Shown: piece after piece, positions 46,929 to 55,952 of the stretch
Layout: each line of letters opens with the position of its first letter
Numbering within the stretch: the first letter of the stretch is position 1
DNA from: Nansenia antarctica
Taxonomy: Eukaryota; Chordata; Actinopteri; Argentiniformes; Microstomatidae
Assembly (NCBI GenBank): GCA_963989245.1
Contig: OZ022341.1
Span: 70,396,552 to 70,460,551, forward strand
Direction: 5' to 3'
Length of the DNA: 64,000 nucleotides
The notes under the pieces: generated by a model
Database searches by the model: none
What the model was told of the DNA's origin: nothing
Seen by the model: only the letters and a program-made list of their open reading frames with translations
Position numbers and translations under genes: made by a program

Positions 46929-49696
46929 ATGGATGAGTTGGATAAAGAGTGGATCACCTTTTTACGTGAGCAACGGAGGTTGGATGAGAGGGTTATCTCA
47001 ACGTTCATTAATGAAAAGGTATGCAATGTTAGCTAGCTATAAAGGAGGTATAGATTAAGGTCACCGTGACCTCACTTTTGGCCTTGTCAATGTGACATTT
47101 CAGGAACGGCTTGAGGAATTGTTTTCACAATTGGCTACTTGGGACTCATTTAATAAAATACATTAAGCCTTCACTACATACTTTTTTGAGTCTAGACAGA
47201 GGATGTAGGCCTAAACAACAACCTGACTTGTTGGCGGGGCATACATCCACAAAGCAGTATTTCTAGTTGGAATATTGTAGTTTCCAGACTGGAAAAGGGA
47301 TTGGGGCACACACAGGACTTTAGAAAGAGGGTGAGGGCATGCAAAGAGGGTGAGAGGCACAAGTTCCATAATTTTTTTTTTTTTCAGATTGACTGCTATG
47401 CTGTCCATGGGATGACAGATGACGAGCTAATGAGTTATGTACCCAAGATTGGAGACCGGATAGCTATTCGGCAGTACTGCAGAAGAGAAGTAGCTGCACT
47501 TGAAGGAACCACCACAACTGTCTCCAAAGCTACAGAAAGGTTGATGTCCAAACTAAAACAAAGACGGGGCACTAAAAACACTGAAGATGTTTATTCTGGA
47601 AAACGGACCTGCAAAACCAACAACACTGAAGGGGATGATTGCGCTGGAAAAATGTGGGGGAACAAAAATGCTTCCAAAGTGAAGCGCACTTACCAAATGG
47701 GGTTGTTTGAAGAAGTTGGGGGCTCTTTCAATCAAGTGAAAGGGAAAAGAGGAGGCGGCACTAGACACCTAAAAGCAGAAAAGAACACCACAATGGCAGA
47801 GTTGGTTGAAGTAGGAAAAGCCCTTTTTTTCCCTCACGGGAAAAGTAAGCTTGGTGATTTGAATGAATTTGATTTCACAATTAGGGACTTCACCGAAGTG
47901 GAGCTTGATCCATTGCTGAGTCTGGGTCAACTGTATGAAAGTCTAAAAGTAAAACTGTTGAGTCTACCTATCTTGTAAAGCAAGGTCTGACACTGGAACA
48001 CCTTCTCCGCCTGCAGCTGTTTCTCCGCCTGCAGCTGTTTCTCCGCCTGCAGCTGTTTCTCCGCCTGCAGCTGTTTCTCCGCCTGCAGCTGTTTCTCCGC
48101 CTCCAGCTGCCTCTCTGCCTGCAGCTGTTTCTCCGCCTCCAGCTGCCTCTCCGCCTGCAGCTGTTTCTCCGCCTGCAGCTGCCTCTCCGCCTGCAGCTGT
48201 TTCTCCGCCTGCAGCTGTTTCTCCGCCTGCAGCTGCCTCTCCGCCTGCAGCTGTTTCTCCGCCTCCAGCTGCCTCTCCGCCTGCAACTCCAACTGGATTT
48301 GGTTCTGCTCCTGCTTCTCCACCAGGGTTTGATTCTCTACCTGCTTTTTTACCTGGATTTGAATCGCCACCTGCAACTGCTTCTCGGCCTAGACTTGCTG
48401 CTGCTTCTACCTCTACAGCTGCTTCCACAGGGAGCAGGCACCCCATTATAGTTGATGAGGAAATACAGATAGGCTACTCCTTCATGGATGACACCATCAG
48501 TCTGGATGATACCCTACCACTAGATAATATATCATACCCTCTGGAAAGTGCAACAGTTGAACCTCCCAAGGTCACAAAGCTAAGGCTTCACAGGGGAAAT
48601 GTGTTTGAAGAGTTAAATGCTGCCTGTAAGGATGGTCGTCTATCTGTTGATGACACTCTCTTGGAGGTGGCGATGGTTCTACCCAATGGTACCACAGAGA
48701 AGGGAGAAGACACTGGTGGAGTCCTGCGTGATGCTTTAAGTGAATACTGGGAGACCTTTGTTATGAAATGCACTTGCGGAAACGCTGTGAAAATACCTAT
48801 GACAAGACATGACATGACAGATGAATGGGAAAACGTAGCTAAAGTAATGGTCATAGGCTACAACATTGCCAATTATTTCCCTGTAGTACTGGCCAAGCCC
48901 TTCCTCTTCTACTGTCTTGGACAAAAAAATCATGGATGATGACCGTTTTTAGAAACCGTTCCCACTGAAGAAAAGGAAGTTTCTGAGCAAGCAATGAAGG
49001 ACTTCAAATCAATTTCTGGAACAGAGTAATGGATGGATTTCCTAGAGGCACATCATGTAAAACGTCTTGTCACCGAGGAGAATGTCAGGAAGACGTTACT
49101 TGAAGTGGCACACAAAGAAATAGTGCAGGATCCAGCATATATAGCTGACTGTTGGAGCACTGTGTTGAAAGGGCTAAAACTGCCCCCAGGGGGAATGGAT
49201 GAAGTGATGACCAGCCTCACTCCTACAAGCAGGAAGGTTGTAGCCAAGCTACAGTATGAGAACCTCAACAAAAGAGAACAGGAGATTCTGGAGAAGTTCA
49301 TCAGGACCCGTAGCGAAGCTCGGCTCAGGAAATTTCTCAGATTTTGCACCGGTAATTCTGCAAGAAAGTTTAAGTTATTTGATAGTATTAACCTGTTCCT
49401 TTGAAGTCTGTTCAGTGCTGTAAAAATGTATTGACTAATACTAATCAGTCAATTAATTGACTAATGGGTGGCATCCATACCATTTTGTGTTGTCTTTAAT
49501 AGGTGCAGACCTCCTGGTTGCCAAGGAAATCCACATCCGATTTGTTGAGCCTAAGAGTACCTTTACAAGAAGCCCCCAGTCCCACACATGTGGGTGTGTG
49601 TTAGAAGTCCCAAACAACTATGGATCATACCTTGAATTGGCAGAAGAGTTCACCAGCGTCCTTGATGCAAACGTGTGGGTGATGGACATTATTTAG
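46929..49696 (+). pseudogene. SAM-like + HECT-type (G2E3-like) gene with in-frame stops
   Basis: The intact relatives are a fish multigene family annotated as G2/M-phase-specific E3 ubiquitin ligase-like. Exon 46929-47018 starts MDELDKEWITFLREQRRL. The exon at 47388 continues IDCYAVHGMTDDELMSYVPK and IGDRIAIRQYCRREV, a SAM-like N-terminus. A frame change near 47930-47985 (a 52-nt intron or an indel) leads into a Ser-Pro-Pro-Ala-Ala-Val repeat (48000-48290) and then the HECT-like part: RLHRGNVFEELNAA, EKGEDTGGVLRDALSEYW, VLAKPFL, LEVAHKEIVQDP and LRKFLRFCTG. The last exon, 49503-49696, has SHTCGCVLEVPNNYGSY. Two tandem TGA codons at 48937-48942 and a TAA at 49027-49029 break an otherwise continuous frame. 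The C-lobe catalytic Cys motif is replaced by HTCG, whose Cys may be the equivalent residue. Confidence 0.75.
48000..48290 (+). repeat. 18-bp coding minisatellite (SPPAAV)
   Basis: About 16 units of CTCCGCCTGCAGCTGTTT with variants. Being 18 bp it keeps all three frames of both strands open. The frame continuous with the HECT part reads SPPAAV. Confidence 0.92.
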
Positions 49697-50739
49697 TGGT
49701 AAGTGTCAGGTGTGTGAGTTCAATGTACATGATTGGGTATGTACATCTACAACTGCATGTAGCTCATGTTATGCTTCTCTATTCTACTGTAGGTAATTCA
49801 CCATCTCTCTGGAGGTCCCCAGGAAACGGTGTTGTTGTGGCAGAATGGCACCTTCATTCTCTCTCTTTCCGTAATTCTGCTTACCCTGAGTTTCTTTCAT
49901 GTTATGTTATTAACAGTATATCAGGGTCCTCAAACAGCATGCACATTCGTCAATTATTCAACAAAAAAGGGGACTTTATTTATTTTTTGTACATTCATTT
50001 TATTATTTCCACTGCCAGGGTTCAGTTTACCCTGGGTTAGTTTTAGGGGTGGGCATCAATGATCGATAAGGATCTTGGTCGATCACAAAATAATATTATT
50101 ATTATAATCATTAATATTTTTTTATTTTTTATTGTTTTAAATAATAATAATAATAATGGAAATTAGTTAGGCTGGCCTAACTGTCACCAGATTGCGTTCG
50201 TCTCTCACCCCTGAACATGTTAACATGATCATCTTTCTGAACAAGAACCAGTAGGCCTGCCGCCTACAGTCTCTCGCTGGAGTTTAAATTTAAGTTAAGC
50301 TGGACGCTCTTAAGGACACTAACGTTTTCAGTAATCCTCCTATTTGTGAGTAACTTTTTTTTTACTGCTCCTATGGTGAGTTACTTATTTTCTATATTTT
50401 TAATTATAACGTAAAATGTGTTTTTAAGTTAAACAATTTAGGCTACTTACTGCCTTGTTTAAGAGGATTGTTATCTGACTGTAGTGTCTAGTTTGGATGT
50501 GAATGAATGAATGTGTGCATTGTGCAATTCTGCAATAGCAACACAAATAACGTTTTTTCCCCAAGGAAAACATGCTTGTTATTTCTGCCCTAGTTTTTTT
50601 TTTTAATTTTTATGAAAAAAAAGCTTATCAATTAATCGATAATTGATCGTTAATTCTTGCGATTATCGAAAAATAATTTGTCGTTTGCCCAGCCCTAGTT
50701 AGTTTCATGTTTAACAGCATATCAGGGTTCTGATTAACA
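49697..50739. other. Flank of the HECT gene, no gene seen
   Basis: AT-rich. Around 50046-50100 and 50620-50700 it carries GATCGATAAGGATC-like and CAATTAATCGATAATTGATC segments that resemble ends of an hAT-type MITE (GGGGTGGGCATCAATGATCG to TTTGCCCAGCCCTA). The element between them would be about 650 bp. Confidence 0.5.
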
Positions 50740-50938
50740 GGTAGAATTGAGATAAAAGATGACAAATATGCGATAGAAGGAAATGTTGTGATTGCTGGCG
50801 AGGAGAACATGCTTTGCATTAAAGATACTGAATGCTGGGTAAATGTGAATACAGTAGGGCAGACAGAGTGATCCAGCAATTTAGCAAACGAATACCCATT
50901 GCTTTTTAAAGGACAAGGTCATAAATATAGGATTATAT

Positions 50939-51146
50939 TGTAGTGCCGAGAGACGGGAGTCGGAGGCGGCATATCGAATGTCACAGCTGAACGTTTATTA
51001 ACAGACATGGACAAGTCTCGACCACATGCTTCAAGCAGTAACTATATAACTGATGTAACAACTTGAGTACCACGCACTTAACCTTCCGTGCGGAAACAAT
51101 ACTCCCAACCCATAGTTCCGGGGGTGAATTATGTTAACCCACCACA
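50939..51146 (-). repeat. 3' LTR
   Basis: 208 bp, TG...CA ends. Nearly identical to the other LTR: about six substitutions, e.g. GCATATCG against GCGTATCG and ATGTTAACC against ATGTCAACC. It is uninterrupted where the 5' LTR holds the MITE. Confidence 0.95.
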
Positions 51147-51165
51147 CAAGCCCCCCCAGAATTCA
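51147..51165 (-). promoter_or_regulatory. Candidate polypurine tract
   Basis: In element sense TTCTGGGGGGGCTTG directly abuts the 3' LTR, the place of plus-strand priming. Confidence 0.5.
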
Positions 51166-52854
51166 CCCATAGTCAAAATCCCTGTGTCGGGGAGGAACGA
51201 CGATCCGACCCCGGCGGGTGCGGGACGCAGGGGCATCCGGGGCAGGGGCAGGGGCAGGGGCAGGGCCAGCCGGGGCCGGAGCAGGGGGAACCGGGGCAGG
51301 GGCAGGGGCAGCCGGCGCAGCTGAAGGCACCGCGATGAGGATGATGGTGTGGCCTCCATACGAGAGCTGATGGAGTCCAGGTATGGAGAGAAGGGGGAAG
51401 CGGTACGCAGACTTCATCTTCTGCCGCTGGCCCTCCTCGCTGCCGTGCTCGTCGGTGAGCGAGACCTTGTAGAGGGGCAGCACATGGAGCTGCTCGTCCT
51501 CGGGGATCTCCCCCACCTTGCGGTTGTCCTCTTTCGTCAGGGTGCACACCACGGTGCAGCCGTTGTAGAGGTTGTGCTGGTCCTTGTGAGCGTGTGCACA
51601 GAAGTCCATGCAGGTGGTGACCCCAGAGAAGGGCCTGCCCTCCTTCAGCCCCAGCCTGCAGTCTGGAGCCGCCGACTCGTTCTGACACTGGTTACTGTAG
51701 GCCTTTGGGGCCAGCTGCTTGTACAGGGGAGCCAGCTCTGTGGCCAGCGTCTGGAAGTTATCCCTGAGATGATCCTCCTCTTCGGGGCGTTCTCCTTGCA
51801 GTCTGAACTTGCGGCGTATCTTGCTGCGTGCGTACTTGCAGCCGTTGAAGTACATGCTCCAGGAGCAGCCGAAGGAGAAGGAGGCGCCACAGCTGTCGGG
51901 GTCCTTGCCTTGGCACGCACACGTACGGTCGTCATTGAGGCCGCAGCGGCGGACGGTGGGGTTGCCGAACTTGGTGAGGGTGGTGGAGAGCTCGCGGTAC
52001 AGCTTGTCGCCGAGCCCCTGCGGTACGCCCTCCCACGCCATGATGAGGATGATGGTGTGGCCTCCATACGAGAGCTTATGGAGTCCAGGTATGGAGAGAA
52101 GGGGGAAGCGGTACGCAGACTTCATCTTCTGCCGCTGGCCCTCCTCGCTGCCGTGCTCGTCGGTGAGCGAGACCTTGTAGAGGGGCAGCACATGGAGCTG
52201 CTCGTCCTCGGGGATCTCCCCCACCTTGCGGTTGTCCTCTTTCGTCAGGGTGCACACCACGGTGCAGCCGTTGTGGAGGTTGTGCTGGTCCTTGTGAGCG
52301 TGGGCACAAAAGTCCATGCAGGTGGTGACCCCAGAGAAGGGCCTGCCCTCCTTCAGCCCCAGCCTGCAGTCTGGAGCCGCCGACTCGTTCTGACACTGGT
52401 TACTGTAGGCCTTTGGGGCCAGCTGCTTGTACAGGGAAGCCAGCTCTGTGGCCAGCGTCTGGAAGTTATCCCTGAGATGATCCTCCTCTTCGGGGCGTTC
52501 TCCTTGCAGTCTGAACTTGCGGGGTATCTTGCTGCGTGCGTACTTGCAGCCGTTGAAGTACATGCTCCAGGAGCAGCCGAAGGAGAAGGAGGCGCCACAG
52601 CTGTCGGGGTCCTTGCCTTGGCACGCACACGTACGGTCGTCATTGAGGCCGCAGCGGCGGACGGTGGGGTTGCCGAACTTGGTGAGGGTGGTGGAGAGCT
52701 CGCGGTACAGCTTGTCGCCGAGCCCCTGCGGTACGCACTCCCACGCCATGATGAGGATGATGATGTGGGCGTTGGCACAGTGGTGACAGTGTAGCGAACG
52801 GAGACTGGTAGTGTAACTCGCCCCATGCGGGAATCGAACCCCGATCTCCCGCAT
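51163..52854 (-). CDS. Captured TET3-like tandem ORF in the LTR element
   Basis: A 563-codon frame. After a short leader (MREIGVRFPHGASYTTS) arising in a tRNA-like segment it encodes two units of TET Cys-rich region plus the first half of the dioxygenase fold. Each unit reads LGDKLYRELSTTL, RRCGLNDDRTCACQGKDPDS, CGASFSFGCSWSMYFNGCKY, GLKEGRPFSGVTTC, MDFCAHAHKDQHNL, VCTLTKEDNRKVG and EDEQLHVLPLYKVS. Closest to vertebrate TET3. The iron-binding HxD (HKD) is present; the distal His and the 2-oxoglutarate Arg region are not, so catalysis is unlikely. After unit B a Pro/Ala-rich linker leads into RTRRGRIVVPPRHRDFDYG, like the C-terminal end of a gypsy Pol. Genuine TET3 splits this region over several exons; none of its introns are here, which points to capture from mRNA. 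The open 481-codon frame on the opposite strand is a GC-rich shadow. Confidence 0.88.
   Translation of the reverse strand: MREIGVRFPHGASYTTSLRSLHCHHCANAHIIILIMAWECVPQGLGDKLYRELSTTLTKFGNPTVRRCGLNDDRTCACQGKDPDSCGASFSFGCSWSMYFNGCKYARSKIPRKFRLQGERPEEEDHLRDNFQTLATELASLYKQLAPKAYSNQCQNESAAPDCRLGLKEGRPFSGVTTCMDFCAHAHKDQHNLHNGCTVVCTLTKEDNRKVGEIPEDEQLHVLPLYKVSLTDEHGSEEGQRQKMKSAYRFPLLSIPGLHKLSYGGHTIILIMAWEGVPQGLGDKLYRELSTTLTKFGNPTVRRCGLNDDRTCACQGKDPDSCGASFSFGCSWSMYFNGCKYARSKIRRKFRLQGERPEEEDHLRDNFQTLATELAPLYKQLAPKAYSNQCQNESAAPDCRLGLKEGRPFSGVTTCMDFCAHAHKDQHNLYNGCTVVCTLTKEDNRKVGEIPEDEQLHVLPLYKVSLTDEHGSEEGQRQKMKSAYRFPLLSIPGLHQLSYGGHTIILIAVPSAAPAAPAPAPVPPAPAPAGPAPAPAPAPDAPASRTRRGRIVVPPRHRDFDYG
51334..52041 (-). 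repeat. TET3-like unit B (708 bp)
   Basis: Second unit, starting MAWEGVPQGLGDKLYREL. It differs from unit A by only a few residues (C/G, P/R, S/P, H/Y and K/Q). The period of 708 nt is 236 codons, so the frame is preserved. Confidence 0.92.
52042..52749 (-). repeat. TET3-like unit A (708 bp)
   Basis: First unit in the sense of the frame, starting MAWECVPQGLGDKLYREL. Upstream, HCHHCANAHIIILI still matches TET3. It ends KMKSAYRFPLLSIPGLHKLS, which does not match TET3 past KMKS and may derive from intron or frameshifted sequence. Confidence 0.9.
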
Positions 52855-52886
52855 AACCGACGGCCGCGCTAACCACTATACCAAGA
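52821..52886 (-). ncRNA. tRNA-like segment 1
   Basis: In - strand sense TATAGTGGTTAGCGCGGCC (A-box-like), then GGGGTTCGATTCCCGC (B-box). A perfect 8-bp inverted repeat, ATGCGGGA and TCCCGCAT, replaces a normal anticodon/T-arm layout, so this is a tRNA-derived relic rather than a working gene. Confidence 0.6.
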
Positions 52887-52967
52887 GAGTTAACTCCCTT
52901 GGCGGAGCTTATTCACTTCAATTCACTTAATTCTCTTCATACTCCTGTAGCGGAGAATTCCTTCCTT

Positions 52968-53031
52968 CCATGCGGGAGTCGAACCCCGATCTCCCGCATA
53001 ACCACCGGCCGCGCTAACCACTACACCAGGA
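52968..53031 (-). ncRNA. tRNA-like segment 2
   Basis: Near-copy of segment 1, 147 bp away (GTAGTGGTTAGCGCGGCCGG and GGGGTTCGACTCCCGC). The pair lies between the protease/RT remnant and the TET units. Confidence 0.6.
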
Positions 53032-53267
53032 CCTGTCAAACTCTGACAGTAACTACAGTGAAACGGTGCATCAAAAACACATCATACATCAATAGGACTT
53101 GATGTTCTCTGTTTGTCAATGACAATGGACTATCACCCGACCCAGCCCGAACAGACGCGCTTGGAGTGGAACAGTGGTTATTCTTGAATTTGCGTTTCTC
53201 GTTTTTCTCTTGTTCAGTAAACGTGTTGCTATGCTTATCGTTACAAGGTTTTAATGGAGGACAGTAC

Positions 53268-54044
53268 TTATGTTTCATTCATTTGATCGTCTGGTTTCGG
53301 CACGATGTGTAGCGGTGAGGCCCATGGGCTGTCTGAGCGGCGGATGATACCAAGGCGCTCCATGTTGGCGAACTCAGACTTAGCGACTGCTAGCCTGTCG
53401 GGGTTGAGCCGCCGGGCCCTAGCGTAGATGGGGGCGCCCTTGGTCTCTATGTGGTGCTCCACCCCATGCTTGGTAGTGGTGGCGGAAAATGTGGGCTGTG
53501 TCAAGCAGGGGAACTCGCTGAGCAGGTGCTGATAGTTGCCACCCTCTGAGAGTGAGCTGGAGAGCCCGCCGTATGTCGCCTCACCGCGGACACATGCAAG
53601 TGAGCAGAATGTCAGTGCGTCCACCAGGCGGTTGTTCTTGACGTCCACGAGCAGTCCGTGAGCACATAGGAAATCTGCACCGAGGAGGGGGAAAGAGATG
53701 TCGGCCGTGACGAAGTCCCATGTAAACCGCTGACCCCCGAAACATAGGTCTACAGCTTTCGTGCCATAGGTGCGGATGGGGGTGTCGTTAGCGGACTTTA
53801 AATGTGGGCCATGACCTCCCCTGGCGGTGTCATCCACTGTCGCAGGCAGGACGCTCCTCTGAGCACCGGTGTCACAGAGGAATTTGCACCCGGAGAGAGT
53901 GTCTCTGATGAATAGTAGCTGGTTTGCTGTGCCCACACTCATAGCCACTACAGAGCGCAGGCTTTGCCGTTTCCCGTCGAGCTGTAGTTGCAAGGGGAGC
54001 GGCACCTCTTCGCTTTCGCGCCAAAGTGTGAGTGAAAATAGCAC
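53268..54044 (-). pseudogene. Retrotransposon protease with truncated reverse transcriptase
   Basis: Aspartic protease motif FLCDTGAQRSVLP, flap and LLGADFLCAHGLLVD follow the usual Ty3/gypsy order. Then comes GVEHHIETKGAPIYAR and the opening of reverse transcriptase, MERLGIIRRSDSPWASPLH. The frame stops soon after VPKPDDQ, before any RT catalytic motif. It overlaps the end of gag by 97 nt in another frame, as expected for frameshift expression. Confidence 0.88.
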
Positions 54045-54637
54045 ATGCCTGGGCTAGTACGGCTATCGGTGGTAGGTGGGCCCTTGTTAGCTAGCCTGTC
54101 TCTGCCAGGGGGAGTGTAATTGTGTGTCGGGGCTAGCACTTCAGGGGTAAAACGCTGGGTAGCTAGGAAGAAGCGGTCAGCCTCTTCTGCTAACTCACTG
54201 GGTTCAGTAATAGTCATATTAGCGAGCGCTGTCTGTACATGTGCAGGCATGTGCCGAAGAAACAGCTCAATAAATAGAAAGTTTGGTTCTTCCGTACCTA
54301 GTAGGTTCAGCATCATGTCCATGCGCTGGGAAGGCTTGCTGTCTCCCAGCCCCTGAATTGCGAACAGACGTCGGGCTCGTTCTGACCGTGATAGTTCGAA
54401 GGTCTTGAGGAGGAGAGCCTTAAACGCTGTATATTTATTCAGGGCAGGGGGAGCTGTAATGAAGCCCACCGTTCTGGCTGCAGTGGAGCTCCCCAGCGCC
54501 GAGACGACATGGTAGTAGCGTGCGGCGGCGTCTGCAATCCCACGGAGGGAGAACTGCGCCTCCGTCTGTGCGAACCATGCTGCCGCGGATGTCTCCCAAA
54601 ACTCCGGCAATTTGAGAATAACGGCGTTATTTGCCAT
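53948..54637 (-). CDS. Retrotransposon Gag
   Basis: Start chosen at the ATG 25 codons inside the PBS (MANNAVILKLPEFWETS); the upstream ATG lies in the LTR. Contains FWETSAAAWFAQTEAQFSLR, a capsid-like helical region, and ends with the CYFH...CRSPC cluster. 229 residues, intact. Confidence 0.88.
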   Translation of the reverse strand: MANNAVILKLPEFWETSAAAWFAQTEAQFSLRGIADAAARYYHVVSALGSSTAARTVGFITAPPALNKYTAFKALLLKTFELSRSERARRLFAIQGLGDSKPSQRMDMMLNLLGTEEPNFLFIELFLRHMPAHVQTALANMTITEPSELAEEADRFFLATQRFTPEVLAPTHNYTPPGRDRLANKGPPTTDSRTSPGMCYFHSHFGAKAKRCRSPCNYSSTGNGKACAL

Positions 54638-54661
54638 GTTCGGTTCAGTCTCGGAAACGGG

Positions 54662-54680
54662 AATCACGTCGGGGTCACCA
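54662..54680 (-). promoter_or_regulatory. Primer-binding site for tRNA-Trp
   Basis: The + strand here reads AATCACGTCGGGGTCACCA, identical to the 3' end of vertebrate tRNA-Trp with its CCA. It lies one base from the LTR edge. Confidence 0.9.
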
Positions 54681-54681
54681 A

Positions 54682-55352
54682 TGTAGTGCCGAGAGACGGG
54701 AGTCGGAGGCGGCGTATCGAATGTCACAGCTAAACGTTTATTAACAGACATGAACAAGTCTCGACCACATGCTTCAAGCAGTAACTATATAACTGATGTA
54801 ACAACTTGAGTACCATGGACTTAACTAGGGATGCTCCGATCTGGATTTTTGGGGCCGATACCGATCACCGATTTGTTTCCTCAAGATCAACCGATACCGA
54901 TACCGATTTTTTTTTAAATACATAACTGACTGGATAGCCTAAATATTTTTTGCTTTTTAGACAAAAGTTTTGATCCATTAGGCACCAAGCAAAAGCAGAC
55001 CCATTTTTATGGCATAGTAAAGGTCTGGCCTATCACCCAGTTAGGGCCTGAAGCCCAAGTCAGTCGATATGGCTGTATAAAAGACATCATAAACGTGGCC
55101 TTCATGGTTTACATACTGTTACGTCCTCCTATGTTTTCTGTTCAGTTATCTGTCTTCCCCAGGAAAAAAAAAAAAAAAGATCGGTTTTTGCGATCGGCCA
55201 TTTTTGCCGATCACCGATCGAGTCATTTGGAGTGAAATCGGCCGATTTAAATCGGTGGCCGATAAATCGGAGCATCCCTAGACTTAACCTTCCGTGCGGA
55301 AACAATACTCCCAACCCATAGTTCCGGGGGTGAATTATGTCAACCCACCACA
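54682..55352 (-). repeat. 5' LTR, interrupted by a MITE
   Basis: 208 bp of LTR once the 455-bp MITE and its 8-bp duplication are removed. Confidence 0.95.
54826..55280. mobile_element. 455-bp hAT MITE (copy 2) in the LTR
   Basis: TAGGGATGCTCCGATC inverted ends, with GACTTAAC at 54818-54825 and 55281-55288. The other LTR shows the empty site. Nearly identical to 12922-13375. Confidence 0.95.
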
Positions 55353-55686
55353 ATATATTGTTTTTACTGGGCTAGGTAAACAGCTATGTGTTTTTATTCT
55401 AGCTGCCATTTTAACAAAGATGCGTGTTTGTTTTTCAAAATTGTAAGTTCCATTTTAATTTTATTTAACCTTTATTTATACAGGGGGAACACACTGAGAC
55501 CACGGTGCACAATGTTAATACAATTTTAAAACAACACGTAAAAAATACAACACAGTAAAAGTAAAAACAGCCCAAGTCCTCTATGCAAGGTTCCCACGGG
55601 TCCTTGAAATCCTTGAAGGTTTGTGAATTTGAGAAAAAAAAGAAGTTTTAGAAAATAGACATGGGTCATTGAAAGTGCTTGAATGC

Positions 55687-55688
55687 CC

Positions 55689-55742
<54 letters not shown>
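55687..55742. repeat. Poly-C and (CT)n tract
   Basis: CCCC run followed by (CT)n; the counterpart in duplication copy A is much longer and interrupted by GT. Confidence 0.93.
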
Positions 55743-55746
<4 letters not shown>

Positions 55747-55952
55747 GTATTGCTTAACTTAACACATATTTCACAGTATATTGTTTTGCTGTGGTAGAGA
55801 AGGCAAGAGACCATCTAGTGTTCACACATTCAAGCCTCTCTTTTTAATTGTTGTCTGTGAGCGGATGGTTCCTATTATATAAATTCTCATCTAGATCTGA
55901 GAGAGAGCCCGACAGCGACAAGCTTTATTGTAGCAGGCTTTTATCTGTTTAC

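Larger units (their letters stand above)
50939..55352 (-). mobile_element. Ty3/gypsy LTR retrotransposon (CsRn1-like) carrying TET3-like sequence
   Basis: 4.4 kb, oriented on the - strand. LTRs of 208 bp (50939-51146 and 54682-55352, the latter enlarged by a MITE) start TGTGGTGGGTT and end GGCACTACA in element sense, and differ at about 6 positions. The target duplication is ATAT. A 19-nt primer-binding site matches the tRNA-Trp 3' end. Gag has a Cys/His cluster CYFHSHFGAKAKRCRSPC (Cx2Hx9Cx3C). A tRNA-Trp primer, a CHCC Gag and a short target duplication are, as I recall, features of the CsRn1 clade. Order in element sense: LTR, PBS, gag, protease, the first residues of reverse transcriptase, two tRNA-like segments, two TET3-like units, a Pol-tail-like end, a G-rich tract, LTR. 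Most of reverse transcriptase, RNase H and integrase are absent, so it would need enzymes supplied in trans. Confidence 0.9.
50740..55952. repeat. Segmental duplication, copy B (interrupted by the LTR element)
   Basis: 50740-50938 and 55357-55952 together match 43983-44935. The right part retains TGCTTAACTTAACACAT and ends TTTTATCTGTTTAC. The LTR element interrupts it with ATAT duplicated at 50935-50938 and 55353-55356. Confidence 0.9.

Noticed and set aside
47927..48446. Gln/Glu-rich and Gly-rich - strand ORFs
   Set aside because: An 18-bp repeat keeps every frame open. The + strand SPPAAV frame is continuous with the HECT part.
51349..52794. 481-codon + strand ORF opposite the TET units
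   Set aside because: It is the antisense of a GC-rich coding repeat. Its peptide is Leu/Val/Ala-rich without domain features, whereas the - strand frame carries exact TET motifs.
51163..52854. The TET sequence as the host tet3 gene itself
   Set aside because: There are no introns, no N-terminal or distal catalytic parts, a tandem duplication, and the sequence lies inside flanking LTRs with a target duplication.
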